Source of the DNA: Planctomycetota bacterium | Lineage (GTDB): Bacteria > Planctomycetota > UBA1135 | Length of the DNA: 64,000 nt | Assembly: GCA_008501825.1 (NCBI GenBank) | Contig: QQUA01000023.1 | Span: forward strand, 1 to 64,000 | Direction: 5' to 3' | Shown here: piece by piece, positions 8,937 to 17,983 of the stretch | Position numbering within the stretch: the stretch's first letter is position 1 | Layout of the letters: the number at the start of each line of letters is the position of its first letter | Notes under the pieces: model-generated | Databases searched by the model: none | The model's input: the letters and a program-made list of their open reading frames with translations, nothing else | What the model was told of the DNA's origin: nothing | Made by a program: the position numbers and the translations under genes

Positions 8937-10535
8937 TCAAGGAATGAGAGCGTAGAAACTGGAGGACGGCATCAGGCTTTGGTGATCGACGGCCTGCGCC
9001 CACACTTCCTGGCCGGCCAGGGCCAAGGGCACCGGCACCGACATGGAAGCCAAGCCGGAGCCGTCCGCTTGCATGGCCACGGTTTGGACCGGCAAACTCA
9101 GGTTGAGCAAGCCGCCGACGAAAGGAGTCGGACCTTGGCCTTGGAAGGAATAAGCCAGCGTGACCAAACCGCTCGGAGTGGCACCCTCGACTTCCACCAA
9201 GGCGCTGCTGCCGGCGGCGAGGTTGGAAATCTGCAATTCGGGGCCCCCGGTTTGCAAGTCGCGGAGGAAGATATCCAGAACGTCGTTTTGATCGTTGGCC
9301 ACCAAATTCGAAGCGGTGGAAGCGAAGCAAACCACTCCGCCGCTGGGGTCGATCACCGGAAAGGTGACATAGGAAGAAGAAGTCCCATACTCCCCGGAAT
9401 CGTTTAGGTTTGCCAAAACGGTGACTCCGCTTTGCCGGTCGCGAACGAAAACGTTCGACCATTGATCGAGAATTCCATCGGCCAAGTTGTCGGCATCACT
9501 TTGAAAGGCGACGTAGCGACCGTCGTCGGAACAAGTCAATTCAGCGGCGTAATCGTTTCCTTGTTCTCCTCGGGTGTTGCGGTTGACCAATTCGAGGGCA
9601 CCGGAATTTCGGTCAAATAGAAAGCAATCGGCATCGGGGTTTGAATCTAGAGCGGTCAAGTTGCCGGCATAGCTGGAAAAACAAACCCAGTTGCCGTCGC
9701 TGGAAAGCCAAGCCTTAAAGGAAAGGCCGTCGGCTTCCACTCCTCCCGGTCCCAAGTTGACCCGTTCCATCCCCCCGGTACTTCTTTCCCAAACAAAGAT
9801 GTCGGCGAAGCCATTGCCGTCCCCGGCAACCAGATTGCTGGCGTCGCTTTCCAATACCACGAAATCCCCATTGGCGGAGATTCGCCCGAAGCTGTTGCCG
9901 TTGGAATCTTGCCCTCCGAGTCCCTGACTGATACGAACCGTGGTAGCCAAGAGCCGATCGTGAAGGAACAAATCGATGCTGCCGTTGCTATCGCCGGGAA
10001 CCAAGTTGTCGGCAAAGCTGACAAAACTCACAAAACGGCCGTCTTCCGAAATGGATGGCTGAAAACTGAACCCGGTTCCTTCTTGGCCCTGGTCTCCCAG
10101 ACTGATTTTTTCGGTTTGACCGGAACTCAAATCGCGGACGAACACGTCCCAGGTTCCATTCGTGTCACCCGGTACTAAATCTTCCGCCGTACTGGTAAAG
10201 ACCACAAACTGCCCGTTCAGGGAAATTCTGGGCTCCTGAGAATCTCCCTGAGCTTCCAAACCGGCGCTGGTGAGGCTGACCCGGGTGGTGGTTCCGAGAA
10301 TCCGATCTCGCAAGAAGACGTCCTCCGCCTGGTTGTTATCGCCGGCGACCAAGTTGTCCGCCTGACTGGAAAAGACGAAGTATCGTTGATCCCGGCTCAG
10401 GCTGACGGAATTGGAGATTCCGTTGCCTTCGATCCCTAGACTGTCTAGGCTAAGCCGTTCGATGATCGGATTTTGAGCATGCAGGGATGGAGCTTTGGCC
10501 AGGCAGAAACAAAGCAGGAAGCCGTAACGGTGCAT
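8937..10535 (-). CDS. Secreted WD40/TolB-like beta-propeller protein
   Basis: 532 residues with a signal peptide (MHRYGFLLCFCLAKAPSLHAQ). The body consists of about seven repeats of the pattern 'S.dG.yVaFsS.AdNLV.gD.N...DvFlrDr..G.t.rvs', for example FVFSSQADNLVAGDNNQAEDVFLRD and FVVFTSTAEDLVPGDTNGTWDVFVRD, which is the PD40/TolB-like propeller repeat. The last ~110 residues form a beta-rich module (LTLAYSFQGQGPTP.., then QADGSGLASMSVPVPLALAGQEVWAQAVD) that I associate with secreted proteins of some planctomycetes. Probably extracellular; ligand unknown. It is a monocistronic minus-strand gene separated from its neighbours by about 105 and 170 bases. Confidence 0.85.
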   Translation of the reverse strand: MHRYGFLLCFCLAKAPSLHAQNPIIERLSLDSLGIEGNGISNSVSLSRDQRYFVFSSQADNLVAGDNNQAEDVFLRDRILGTTTRVSLTSAGLEAQGDSQEPRISLNGQFVVFTSTAEDLVPGDTNGTWDVFVRDLSSGQTEKISLGDQGQEGTGFSFQPSISEDGRFVSFVSFADNLVPGDSNGSIDLFLHDRLLATTVRISQGLGGQDSNGNSFGRISANGDFVVLESDASNLVAGDGNGFADIFVWERSTGGMERVNLGPGGVEADGLSFKAWLSSDGNWVCFSSYAGNLTALDSNPDADCFLFDRNSGALELVNRNTRGEQGNDYAAELTCSDDGRYVAFQSDADNLADGILDQWSNVFVRDRQSGVTVLANLNDSGEYGTSSSYVTFPVIDPSGGVVCFASTASNLVANDQNDVLDIFLRDLQTGGPELQISNLAAGSSALVEVEGATPSGLVTLAYSFQGQGPTPFVGGLLNLSLPVQTVAMQADGSGLASMSVPVPLALAGQEVWAQAVDHQSLMPSSSFYALIP

Positions 10536-10630
10536 GGGAAGAGGGAATGGGGATTACTGGATCCGGCGATCGGGGAATGAGGGAGGAAGAAGTCGCCTAC
10601 TTGTGCTTAGAGGGATCCAAGGCAAATCTG

Positions 10631-10665
10631 AAAAAAAATTCCGGCGACCTCAACGATCGCCGGAA
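10631..10665 (-). terminator. Rho-independent terminator after the lipoprotein cupredoxin gene
   Basis: Perfect 9-bp stem TTCCGGCGA / TCGCCGGAA with a 9-base loop, followed on the minus strand by eight consecutive T (seen as AAAAAAAA at 10631-10638). It lies about 40 bases beyond the stop codon at 10706 and closes the long respiratory gene cluster. Confidence 0.9.
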
Positions 10666-10705
10666 GTTTTGCCCCAAAGGGCAAATGCGCTGATTCTTTT
10701 TCTTC

Positions 10706-11569
10706 CTACGGCAACACTTTGTCCAGGCGGTTGTCTCCCGGTTGCAAGGCGAACTTCTTCACCTTGATCAAGCCGTGGACTTCGTGCCAAAAACGAACCT
10801 CATAGACGCCGGATTTCAGATCCTCGATCTCATAGTTTCCGGCCTTGTCGGTCAGGGCATGGGCGGCATTTTTGGTGGCCACGATCCAAGAATCCATCCA
10901 CGGATGGACATCGCATTTCACCCCCACCCGCTCCTCGGCGGTAAAGGTGAATTCTTTTTTACCGTCGGCGGGAATGCCGAAATTGGCCGCCGGATTCTTC
11001 TTGCAGAAGAAGTGGACGTTGTGCAAGAAGGGATCGGAATTGCGGAAAGTAATCGGCTCCCCTACGGGAACCACCAGGACGTGAGGTTCGAAACGGCAGT
11101 GCACTTGGTCCGAGATTTCGGCATTGGGCCAAGAAAAGGCCGGCAATCCGGCATTGCGCACTTCAACGAAAACGTTGGCCAAGCCACCGTTTTGGCCGAC
11201 TAAAACCTTTCGATCCAGTTTGTCCGAAGCCGACAAGCAATGTTCAGCGTGTTCGGGCTTGGAACTCATATCCAACAATGCCCGGTCCCGAGATTGTCCG
11301 GAAGCCAAGGTCACCTTCCCACTCAAGGTGGCGGGCTTACCGCTTTCCACCTCGTTATCGCCATTTCCTTGATCTGGACCGGAAGGGGCCGTTCCGGAAG
11401 CATTGGGTGCCGGAGCCGTCTGCTCCGCCGGCGATTGGTCCTGGTTTTCCTGCTCGACCGAGGGTTCGGGCTCTTGGGGATCGCCGCTTTCGGTTCCTCC
11501 TCCGCAACCCAGGCTACCTAGGGAAGAAACCAGCAGCAAAAGCAAAAAATGGAGTCGCAGTGAAGTCAT
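10706..11569 (-). CDS. Cupredoxin-like type-1 copper protein, probable lipoprotein
   Basis: 287 residues. The N-terminus is a lipoprotein-like signal with Cys22 (LGSLGC), then an unstructured Pro/Glu/Gln/Ser/Gly linker to about residue 78. The folded part carries the type-1 copper pattern: H183-N-V-H upstream and the ligand loop C219-D-V-H222-P-W-M225, i.e. C-x2-H-x2-M. The C-terminal ~50 residues (LTDKAGNYEIEDLKSGVYEVRFWHE) look like a carboxypeptidase-regulatory-type beta domain. It is paralogous to the protein at 11698-12474, sharing ALLDMSSKP-type and HCRFEPH motifs. Likely role: periplasmic electron carrier anchored to a membrane, accepting electrons from the cytochrome complex encoded upstream. 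A terminator separates it from that paralogue, so it may also have its own promoter. Confidence 0.8.
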   Translation of the reverse strand: MTSLRLHFLLLLLVSSLGSLGCGGGTESGDPQEPEPSVEQENQDQSPAEQTAPAPNASGTAPSGPDQGNGDNEVESGKPATLSGKVTLASGQSRDRALLDMSSKPEHAEHCLSASDKLDRKVLVGQNGGLANVFVEVRNAGLPAFSWPNAEISDQVHCRFEPHVLVVPVGEPITFRNSDPFLHNVHFFCKKNPAANFGIPADGKKEFTFTAEERVGVKCDVHPWMDSWIVATKNAAHALTDKAGNYEIEDLKSGVYEVRFWHEVHGLIKVKKFALQPGDNRLDKVLP

Positions 11570-11641
11570 GCTCGGTTGGAGGTCCAGGTTCGTTTTCCCC
11601 TTTATAGAACTGCAGGCCAGGGAATTACATAGCCCTACCTC

Positions 11642-11678
11642 AAAAAAATGCCGGGAAACCCCTTAGGATTTCCCGGCA
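11642..11678 (-). terminator. Rho-independent terminator between the two cupredoxin genes
   Basis: Perfect 10-bp inverted repeat TGCCGGGAAA / TTTCCCGGCA with a 10-base loop, followed on the minus strand by seven T. It lies 20 bases past the stop of the 11698-12474 gene and marks the probable end of the cytochrome transcript. Confidence 0.9.
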
Positions 11679-11697
11679 GACCAGTCAGCCGCAAAGA

Positions 11698-12474
11698 TCA
11701 GGGCTTGAACTGGGAAGTTTTGACCTCGAAGTTGTTGGCGCCTTCGGCGATCTCCACCTTCTTTTGCTTGTAGCCACCGAAACCGGCGTGCCAAACCCGA
11801 ATTTCGTAGGTTCCGGGCTCGATGCCTTCGATCTTGAAGCTACCGTCGGCACCGGTCAGGGCGTGATAGGGATTCGAGGTAGCGATGACCCAAGAATCCA
11901 TCCACGTGTGCACGTCACACTTCACCCGGATCTTCTCATCCGACTTGAAGGTCACCGCCTTTTTGCCGTTTTCCGGAATCCCGAAGTTGGCGGCGGGGTT
12001 CTTCTTGCAGTAGAAGTGAACGTTGTGCATGAAGGGGTCGGAGTTCTTGAACACGACTTCCAAACCCACCGGCACGACCATGATGTGAGGCTCGAAGCGG
12101 CAGTGCACCTGGTCCGAGGGGCCCAAGGGTCCGGTCGGCTTCCACTTCATTTTGCGAGTGGCCTTGTTGCGCACTTCGACAAAGACGTTGGCCACGCCTT
12201 TGGACTTGGCGTCGATCAGGAAAACCCGCTCTTTCTTGTCGTCCGCCTTCATGCAGTGCTCTTGGTGGTCCGGTTTGGAGGACATGTCCAAGGCACCCAG
12301 TTTGGGCAGCTCTTTACCGTCGAAGACGATTTTTCCAGTGAGGGTCCCGCCGGCAACTACGACTTCGACTTTGGAAGCTTCATCTCCTTTGTCGCTGGCG
12401 CTTCCGTGGGCAACCGCAGGAGTGACCACCATTCCGAAGGCGACCAAGCTGCTGATTAGGATCTTGCTGTTCAT
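11698..12474 (-). CDS. Periplasmic cupredoxin-like type-1 copper protein
   Basis: 258 residues with an ordinary secretory signal (MNSKILISSLVAFGMVVTPAVAHG). Copper ligands are predicted from H150-N-V-H and the loop C186-D-V-H189-T-W-M192, the C-x2-H-x2-M spacing of type-1 sites. Extra conserved Cys/His pairs (EHC at 72-74, HCRFEPH at 124-130, HFYCKKNP near 153-160) are shared with the paralogue at 10706-11569 and could form disulfides or a second metal site. The C-terminus again resembles a CarboxypepD_reg-like beta sandwich. It follows the eight-haem cytochrome gene by 42 bases on the same strand, so it is very likely its electron acceptor or donor. Unlike the paralogue it has no lipid anchor and would be soluble. 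Confidence 0.82.
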   Translation of the reverse strand: MNSKILISSLVAFGMVVTPAVAHGSASDKGDEASKVEVVVAGGTLTGKIVFDGKELPKLGALDMSSKPDHQEHCMKADDKKERVFLIDAKSKGVANVFVEVRNKATRKMKWKPTGPLGPSDQVHCRFEPHIMVVPVGLEVVFKNSDPFMHNVHFYCKKNPAANFGIPENGKKAVTFKSDEKIRVKCDVHTWMDSWVIATSNPYHALTGADGSFKIEGIEPGTYEIRVWHAGFGGYKQKKVEIAEGANNFEVKTSQFKP

Positions 12475-12516
12475 GACAGGTTTGGCTAGACCCCGGTTAA
12501 GGGGCTTGGCAAGGGT

Positions 12517-15500
12517 TTAGTTTCCGCCCGAGGCAGAATTCTCCGATTCCGAATTCCCACCGTTTTCGAGCATGGCGGTTTCCTCACCCCCTTCCTGAAC
12601 TCGGTCGGAGTTCATGAGGAAATCCTTGACGGCCTCGATGATTTGTTCCGGACTGTGTCCGGGCATCAGAGCCCGAACTTTCGGGTCGTCCGCAATCAAA
12701 CCAAAGGCCGTGGGCATGTTGGTACCCGGGTAGATCTTCTGAGCGTCGAACACCCAGCGCCGGATCCAATCCGGCCGGAGCCTTTCTTTGGCGTAAGCCA
12801 AGTCCGGACCCCAGGAAAGCTTGTCGCCGCCGGGCTCAATGCCGTTGCGGATGTGACAGGAGTAGCAATCCACCCCCTGCTTACCGACAACCGAGGCTCC
12901 CGCTTGCAAATATCCAGGGAAGCCGGTTTCCATGTCGGCCAGATAAGCCGGGTTGCGTTCCTGAATTTCTTCAAAGGGAAGCTGCGGCGGAGGATCGAAT
13001 TGGAAGCCTTCGCCATCGCCGTAAGCCTTGACTTTGCCGAAAGCATTGGCGTTGTACCGACCGCCCGATTCGATTTCGAGGATTTGGCCGGGAAGGATGC
13101 GAGCCGCCTCGGCCAAATCGTCCACGGACATTTCCATTTGAGCCCGTAAATCCCGGCTGTAACGACTGGCCCACTCCTGGCGAGCGAGGGCAGGGAAATA
13201 CAACGCCAAGGATCGGGCCTCCTCATCGTCCAAGGTGAAGCGCGGCATCCGCACCTGCAACCAGGGCCGAAGAGTGAAAGGAGCTTTCAAGAACCGGGCG
13301 ACCCAAGGAGCTTGAACCTTTTCCCCTTCCCGGTAAAGGATCGGCGGCATCAAGGCAAAAGCCTGATCGACGTCGTCGACTTGCCCCGCCTCCACGTAGT
13401 ACTCGGCCAAATCTTTCATGAGGCCGCCGCCGGCACCCTTCTTCACCGGCCAGGGAATTAGATCTTCATCTTCATTCTCCAATTCCCAATACAACTCGGC
13501 TTTTTCACCGATGGCGCCGGTTCCTTCCTCAATCGCGAGGTCCGGATCGGTCTTCCAGAGCTGGAAGTAGGTCGCTTCTTCGTCATCATCCTCCAAAGCC
13601 ACCAGACCGTGGAGGTTCCGGGTCACAGTGCCGCCTTCCTCGTCCTCCATGACCGCCGTCAAGGTGTCCATGTCGAACTTGTGGCAACCGTAACAGTTGT
13701 TTTGACGCACCAAGTAAGCGCCCTGATCCAAGGCCTTGGCGTTGGCATCCGGCTTGGGAAGAGCTCCCGACAGAATGGTTTTGCTGTTGTCCTTCAGGCC
13801 GAGGAGGACGGTGGTGATCGCTTCCACTTCGTCCTCTTCCAAGTGGAAGTCCGGCATCCGCGCCCGATCCAAGGGCGCCACCTCCAAGCCGCGGTCAAAG
13901 CGGCGAGGATTGCTCAACTTCAACTCGGCAAAACCGTGGCGGGACATGTGGACCGCGCCTTCGAAGTGACCGGGCGTATTGGCGTCCCACAGCTCAAAGG
14001 CCAACTTGTGGACGTTTTTGTTGCCCCAATCGGAAAGTTCGGTTCCGATCGGCATGGCGGTTTCGAAACCGGGAATGTCGTGGCAGGAGTAACAGCCGTG
14101 GTTTTGAATCCAGTAGCGGCCGACTTCTTCCAGCACCTTGCCTTCGCCACCCTGACCGCGCCATTCGGCGATTTTGGCTTCCGAATCCGCATTGGAAAAG
14201 CGCCGTCCCAAGAAGGCCATGGCTTGCTGTTGCAACACCTCCGGCTCGAAAGGAACGTCTTCCGGCTCCCAACCCTCCTTGTTCAGCTCGGCCAGATACC
14301 GGGCCATGTGAGCGGCTTCCTCCGGATTCACGCGCATGTTCGGCATCCGAGTTTCCGGCCACCAGCCTTGCGGATCCAAGATCCACTGGTAAAGCCAATC
14401 CTCGGAAACCTTGCTGCCGATGCCGGCCAAATCCGGACCGAAATCGGAGTAATCGTGAGCTTCCGAAACCGGTGAGTTATGGCAAGCGGTGCAACCGGTT
14501 TGACGGAACAGAGCTTCTCCTTCCTCCGCACTGGCCGAAGCCTTGAGTTCCGCCGGCATGGCCGGTACTCCACTGGCTTCCGAAGCCGCCCACAGATAAG
14601 CCTGCACCGCCGAGACCGCGGTTTGATCCCATTCCTGGCTGACCGCGTTTTCCAGCAGATAGATCTGCGGCATGCGCGACTTCTCCCGGAAATCGTGAGG
14701 CTTGGCGATCCAGGAGCGGGCGAATTCCGGACTGATCTTTTCCTTGATGGTGCGCAAGGTCGGGCCCATCTTGCGCTCATCCCGCCAGTTTTCGATCTTG
14801 TGGCAGGAATAGCAGGCGTAACGCTCCATCAAGGCCAAACCTTTGGCTAGTTTGGGAGCGTCGGGGGAGATGGTTTCCAAAGTTTCCCCCATCGAGTGGC
14901 AGCTATAGCATCCAGCCTCGGTGTACTTCTTCGGGAACATCGGCCATTCCCACAAGTGCCAGTGATACCAGCCGTGGTCATGCTCCCACTGATGTTCTTG
15001 ATCGTGATCCTCGGGAGTGTGGACCGCCCGGGAGAAATCAAGCGTTTCCGCCGCGCCTTCGTGACAAACGGTGCAGCCGAAACTGTCGATCGGGTGCGGG
15101 GAAGACGGCGACAAGAACAAGTCCAATCGCGGGTGGGCGTTGAGCGGAACTTCGGCCCCTGCGTAATTGGCATTGTCGATTCCAACGTGGCAAGTGGAGC
15201 ACATGTCCACCCGCGGTACGGTCTTGAAGTTGTAATCCTTGCGCAGGTTCGGCAGGACCTGCTTGCGAACCGTCAAGGTCGGAGCCACGAAGTCCAATCC
15301 CGGGGCATCGCGGAGAGCGTTGAACACATTGCTTTCCAAACCCAAGATCTTGCCCGACACCAGGTTGACCTCCCGGTTCAGTTCGGTCAGGCGAGCTTCC
15401 GCCGCGTCCCGATCTTGGGTGATGGCCTGCAGCTTTTCCTGAGCGGCGGTCAAAGCCCGGAAAGCCGCTTCCTGCTCCAGTTGCGCCGTCTTCAGGATGT

Positions 15501-15966
15501 TTTCCTTCTCATCCAAGACGCTGCGATCGACGTCCTCCAGGGTGGAGCCTGGAGTGGCGTCGTTGGTCGACATGAACGACTGTTTGAACTGGAAGCGCTC
15601 CCAGTTGTAAATCGCCTTGGCCACTTTGAAGCCGCTGTCCGCCTTGTAATGCCGGGCTTCCGCATCGGACAACTCGGCCTGAGCTTCGGCATAAGCCTCG
15701 CTGTCGCTCAGCTCCCGCTCCAAGCGCTGGATCTCCTGTTCAAGTTGCTCTTTTTGAGCCACGAATTCAGGAGTTTCCATCGCCGCCAATTCTTCCTGAG
15801 CCCGGTTCAGTTCCAATTCCTGGAACCGGCGCTGGTGCTGCTTCCACACCCGATCCCAATCGTCCACCACCATCCAGACGGCAATCGCCATCAGGCCGAC
15901 GGAGCACAACATGAACACCAGGTTCATGCGGGAAAGGTTGTAATGGGTATCTCCGCGATCAGCCAC
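12517..15966 (-). CDS. Eight-haem c-type cytochrome with N-terminal membrane anchor and coiled coil
   Basis: 1149 residues. GTG start at 15966, six bases after AGAGGT. A single transmembrane helix (about residues 14-34) is followed by a long coiled coil (about 45-215). Eight CxxCH haem sites are present at about residues 256, 298, 353, 385, 492, 625, 758 and 1034. The sections between the haems include repeated mono-haem cytochrome patterns (MGPTLRTI, FGPDLAGIG, WGPDLAYAKERL, each followed by an R/MP motif), suggesting several fused class-I domains, some of which carry no haem site (the 770-1030 part). The gene directly follows subunit IV of a b6-type complex, with 10 bases between them, so it probably replaces cytochrome c1/f as the electron exit. 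Very acidic insertions occur near 775-835. Soluble part predicted periplasmic. Confidence 0.9.
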   Translation of the reverse strand: MADRGDTHYNLSRMNLVFMLCSVGLMAIAVWMVVDDWDRVWKQHQRRFQELELNRAQEELAAMETPEFVAQKEQLEQEIQRLERELSDSEAYAEAQAELSDAEARHYKADSGFKVAKAIYNWERFQFKQSFMSTNDATPGSTLEDVDRSVLDEKENILKTAQLEQEAAFRALTAAQEKLQAITQDRDAAEARLTELNREVNLVSGKILGLESNVFNALRDAPGLDFVAPTLTVRKQVLPNLRKDYNFKTVPRVDMCSTCHVGIDNANYAGAEVPLNAHPRLDLFLSPSSPHPIDSFGCTVCHEGAAETLDFSRAVHTPEDHDQEHQWEHDHGWYHWHLWEWPMFPKKYTEAGCYSCHSMGETLETISPDAPKLAKGLALMERYACYSCHKIENWRDERKMGPTLRTIKEKISPEFARSWIAKPHDFREKSRMPQIYLLENAVSQEWDQTAVSAVQAYLWAASEASGVPAMPAELKASASAEEGEALFRQTGCTACHNSPVSEAHDYSDFGPDLAGIGSKVSEDWLYQWILDPQGWWPETRMPNMRVNPEEAAHMARYLAELNKEGWEPEDVPFEPEVLQQQAMAFLGRRFSNADSEAKIAEWRGQGGEGKVLEEVGRYWIQNHGCYSCHDIPGFETAMPIGTELSDWGNKNVHKLAFELWDANTPGHFEGAVHMSRHGFAELKLSNPRRFDRGLEVAPLDRARMPDFHLEEDEVEAITTVLLGLKDNSKTILSGALPKPDANAKALDQGAYLVRQNNCYGCHKFDMDTLTAVMEDEEGGTVTRNLHGLVALEDDDEEATYFQLWKTDPDLAIEEGTGAIGEKAELYWELENEDEDLIPWPVKKGAGGGLMKDLAEYYVEAGQVDDVDQAFALMPPILYREGEKVQAPWVARFLKAPFTLRPWLQVRMPRFTLDDEEARSLALYFPALARQEWASRYSRDLRAQMEMSVDDLAEAARILPGQILEIESGGRYNANAFGKVKAYGDGEGFQFDPPPQLPFEEIQERNPAYLADMETGFPGYLQAGASVVGKQGVDCYSCHIRNGIEPGGDKLSWGPDLAYAKERLRPDWIRRWVFDAQKIYPGTNMPTAFGLIADDPKVRALMPGHSPEQIIEAVKDFLMNSDRVQEGGEETAMLENGGNSESENSASGGN

Positions 15967-15976
15967 TTGGGTACCT

Positions 15977-17056
15977 CTAGATGTTCAGGAAGAACTCGTT
16001 GATGTGAACCAGGTACTTCAGGTTGAAGGTCCAACGCAAAATCATCTTGATGGGCAACAGCGCCATGAAGAGGAACAGTTGGATCATCACCATGTAACGA
16101 GCAAAGCCGATCTCGATGAACATTTTCTTGAACCAGGTCTTGGCCAAGAGAATCGGCAGGAAGCCCAGGTAGAGCACGATCAGGAGGATGCCCGGGAATT
16201 CGCGCACCAACCAGAAATCGGGGAGCGGTTGTCCAAGCATGTAAACCCAGAACAACTCACTCAGGTCGACGTTGATCAAGGGTTCCAGCTTGGAGTGATC
16301 CCAGTAGTCGAAAGGACCGAAGAAGGACCAGTTGGGACCCCGTAAGAAAGTGCCCAAGACCACCAAGGAGATCCAAAGGATCATGAAGCCGAACATGAAC
16401 ACGGCGATAGCGAACGGCCGCTCCTTGAAGGTGTAATAGCCGTTGCCTTTGGGGTTGCGGTCGATGTAAGGCAAGGCCTGCAAACCGACGATGATCATCG
16501 AGGGAAAGACCACCCCCGCCAACCACGGGTCGAAGTACACCAGCATTTCCTGCAATCCGAGGAAATACCACGGCGCCTTGGCCGGGTTGGGAGAGAGAGC
16601 CGGAGCCGCCGGTTCTTCGATCGGTGCCTTGAGGTAGATACTCCAAACCACCAGGATGGCCCCGGTGACCATCAAGGCGATCAACTCGCTGTACACCAGA
16701 TCCGGCCAGGTAAACACCTTTTGCCGGGAAGCTCGCTCTTCCAAATTGGGTTCGCCCCGATCCCGCAGGTCGTCGTTGATCACCGCCCGGCGGAAAGCCA
16801 GCCAAGTAAAGAACCCGACCAGCAACAGCATGCCGGCGATCGGCACGTTGTCCGGCTTGGTGGCGATTAGGAAGAAGTTCCGATCCTGCAGGCCGACCAC
16901 GAAAAACAGGATCGACCCGATCAACATGGACAAGGCGGTGATCGGGTGGGTAAAGAACCGCCGGTACTTCATGTATGCCCACAGGAACACACACGAAAGC
17001 AGGAAGAACAACCTCGGATCGCCGAGGGTGTTGAAAATGCTCTTGAAGGTTTCCAC
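15977..17056 (-). CDS. Cytochrome b C-terminal half (subunit IV-like) of a quinol oxidoreductase
   Basis: 359 residues, starting at GTG 17056 with GGAGAG upstream. It is predicted to have eight or so membrane segments. The region 158-200 (PAKAPWYFLGLQEML..YFDPW..GLQALPYIDR) corresponds to the quinol-oxidation site region of subunit IV/PetD, but the usual PEWY/PDWY tetrapeptide is A161-P-W-Y164. At its N-terminus it carries about 110 extra residues with two or three helices compared with chloroplast-type subunit IV, and more helices at the C-terminus. The gene lies between the b6-type cytochrome b gene and the eight-haem cytochrome gene, with spacings of 36 and 10 bases. Role: quinol oxidation side of a split cytochrome b complex in the inner membrane. 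Confidence 0.9.
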   Translation of the reverse strand: METFKSIFNTLGDPRLFFLLSCVFLWAYMKYRRFFTHPITALSMLIGSILFFVVGLQDRNFFLIATKPDNVPIAGMLLLVGFFTWLAFRRAVINDDLRDRGEPNLEERASRQKVFTWPDLVYSELIALMVTGAILVVWSIYLKAPIEEPAAPALSPNPAKAPWYFLGLQEMLVYFDPWLAGVVFPSMIIVGLQALPYIDRNPKGNGYYTFKERPFAIAVFMFGFMILWISLVVLGTFLRGPNWSFFGPFDYWDHSKLEPLINVDLSELFWVYMLGQPLPDFWLVREFPGILLIVLYLGFLPILLAKTWFKKMFIEIGFARYMVMIQLFLFMALLPIKMILRWTFNLKYLVHINEFFLNI

Positions 17057-17092
17057 TGTCTGGCTCTCCTTTTCGTTGGTCTCGGGAAAGCC

Positions 17093-17869
17093 CTACAGGG
17101 GGCCGCTGATGCCGCCGTCCTTGCGGACGCGCCAGAAGTGGATGGCGATCAAGAACGCCGCCGCCAGTGGGATGCCGACGCAGTGCAGCACGTAAAAGCG
17201 CAGCAGAGTGGCCTCCCCAACGAATCGGCCGGCAATTAAGGCGAATCTCGCGTCGTCACCGGCGTGAATCAAAGTCACGTCATTCCAAGTTAGGTTGCCG
17301 GCGAAAGGACCTTCGTGTCCCAACAAAGGCGTCGCCCGAGCCATGTTGGATCCCACCGTGATCGCCCAGATCGCCAACTGGTCCCATGGCAGCAAATAAC
17401 CGGTAAAGGACAGCAGCAGGGTCAAGACCAGCAGAATCACGCCGACGTTCCAGTTGAACTCCCGCGGCGGCTTATAAGAACCGGTCAAGAACACTCGATA
17501 CATATGCAGCCATACGGTAATCACCATGGCGTGAGCGCCCCAGCGGTGGATTTCCCGCATGATGCCCAAAGGCACGTGAGCCGCGAGAGCCTGAATGTCG
17601 GCGAAAGCGTACTCGGTGACCGGCCGGTAATAGAACATCAACAGCAGGCCGGTGATCGCCTCGACGAAAAACAGAAAGAAGGTCACCCCTCCCATGCACC
17701 AGGTGTAGGACAAGCGCACCCCGGAGCGGCGCAACTTGACTGGATGCAAGTGCAAAAAGAAGTTGGACAACACCGCCAAAGTCCGGTTCCGGGTTGTGAC
17801 CGGGGGACCATGACGAAAGATGGAACGCCAGACCTGGCTGGCGCGGATGGACTCCAGGAGCTTATTCAA
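17093..17869 (-). CDS. b6-type cytochrome b (N-terminal, haem-binding subunit)
   Basis: 258 residues. The start must be TTG 17869, since an in-frame stop lies just upstream and no ATG or GTG intervenes. Four axial haem ligands are visible: H108 and H122 (IHRWGAH.., WLHMYR), H229 and H244 (YVLHC, AIHFWRVRKDGG). The spacings of 14 and 15 residues are those of cytochrome b6 rather than mitochondrial-type cytochrome b. Four transmembrane helices are predicted. It is split from the C-terminal part encoded by the next gene, as in b6f and many menaquinol complexes. With the Rieske protein upstream and subunit IV downstream it forms the core of a bc-type complex in the cytoplasmic membrane. Confidence 0.94.
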   Translation of the reverse strand: MNKLLESIRASQVWRSIFRHGPPVTTRNRTLAVLSNFFLHLHPVKLRRSGVRLSYTWCMGGVTFFLFFVEAITGLLLMFYYRPVTEYAFADIQALAAHVPLGIMREIHRWGAHAMVITVWLHMYRVFLTGSYKPPREFNWNVGVILLVLTLLLSFTGYLLPWDQLAIWAITVGSNMARATPLLGHEGPFAGNLTWNDVTLIHAGDDARFALIAGRFVGEATLLRFYVLHCVGIPLAAAFLIAIHFWRVRKDGGISGPL

Positions 17870-17949
17870 GGCTGGTCCGGAGGTTGGTCAACCGCTTGCG
17901 ACGGGTGCGGGGGGAGGTGAAAGGGTAAGGATCGCGTGGGAGCATCCGA

Positions 17950-17971
17950 TCGCTCCTGCTGCCGGGAGCGA
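17950..17971. other. Short hairpin between Rieske and cytochrome b genes
   Basis: Inverted repeat TCGCTCC / GGAGCGA (7 bp, 8-base loop) in the 114-base gap between the Rieske stop codon and the cytochrome b start. There is no T-run, so it is not a convincing terminator; it could stabilise or divide the transcript. The rest of the gap shows nothing recognisable. Confidence 0.3.
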
Positions 17972-17983
17972 CCTTGGGCTGGA

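Noticed and set aside
10487..10693. Small plus-strand frame next to the propeller gene start
   Set aside because: Covers a terminator hairpin and the 5' end of the opposite gene; no homology recognised.
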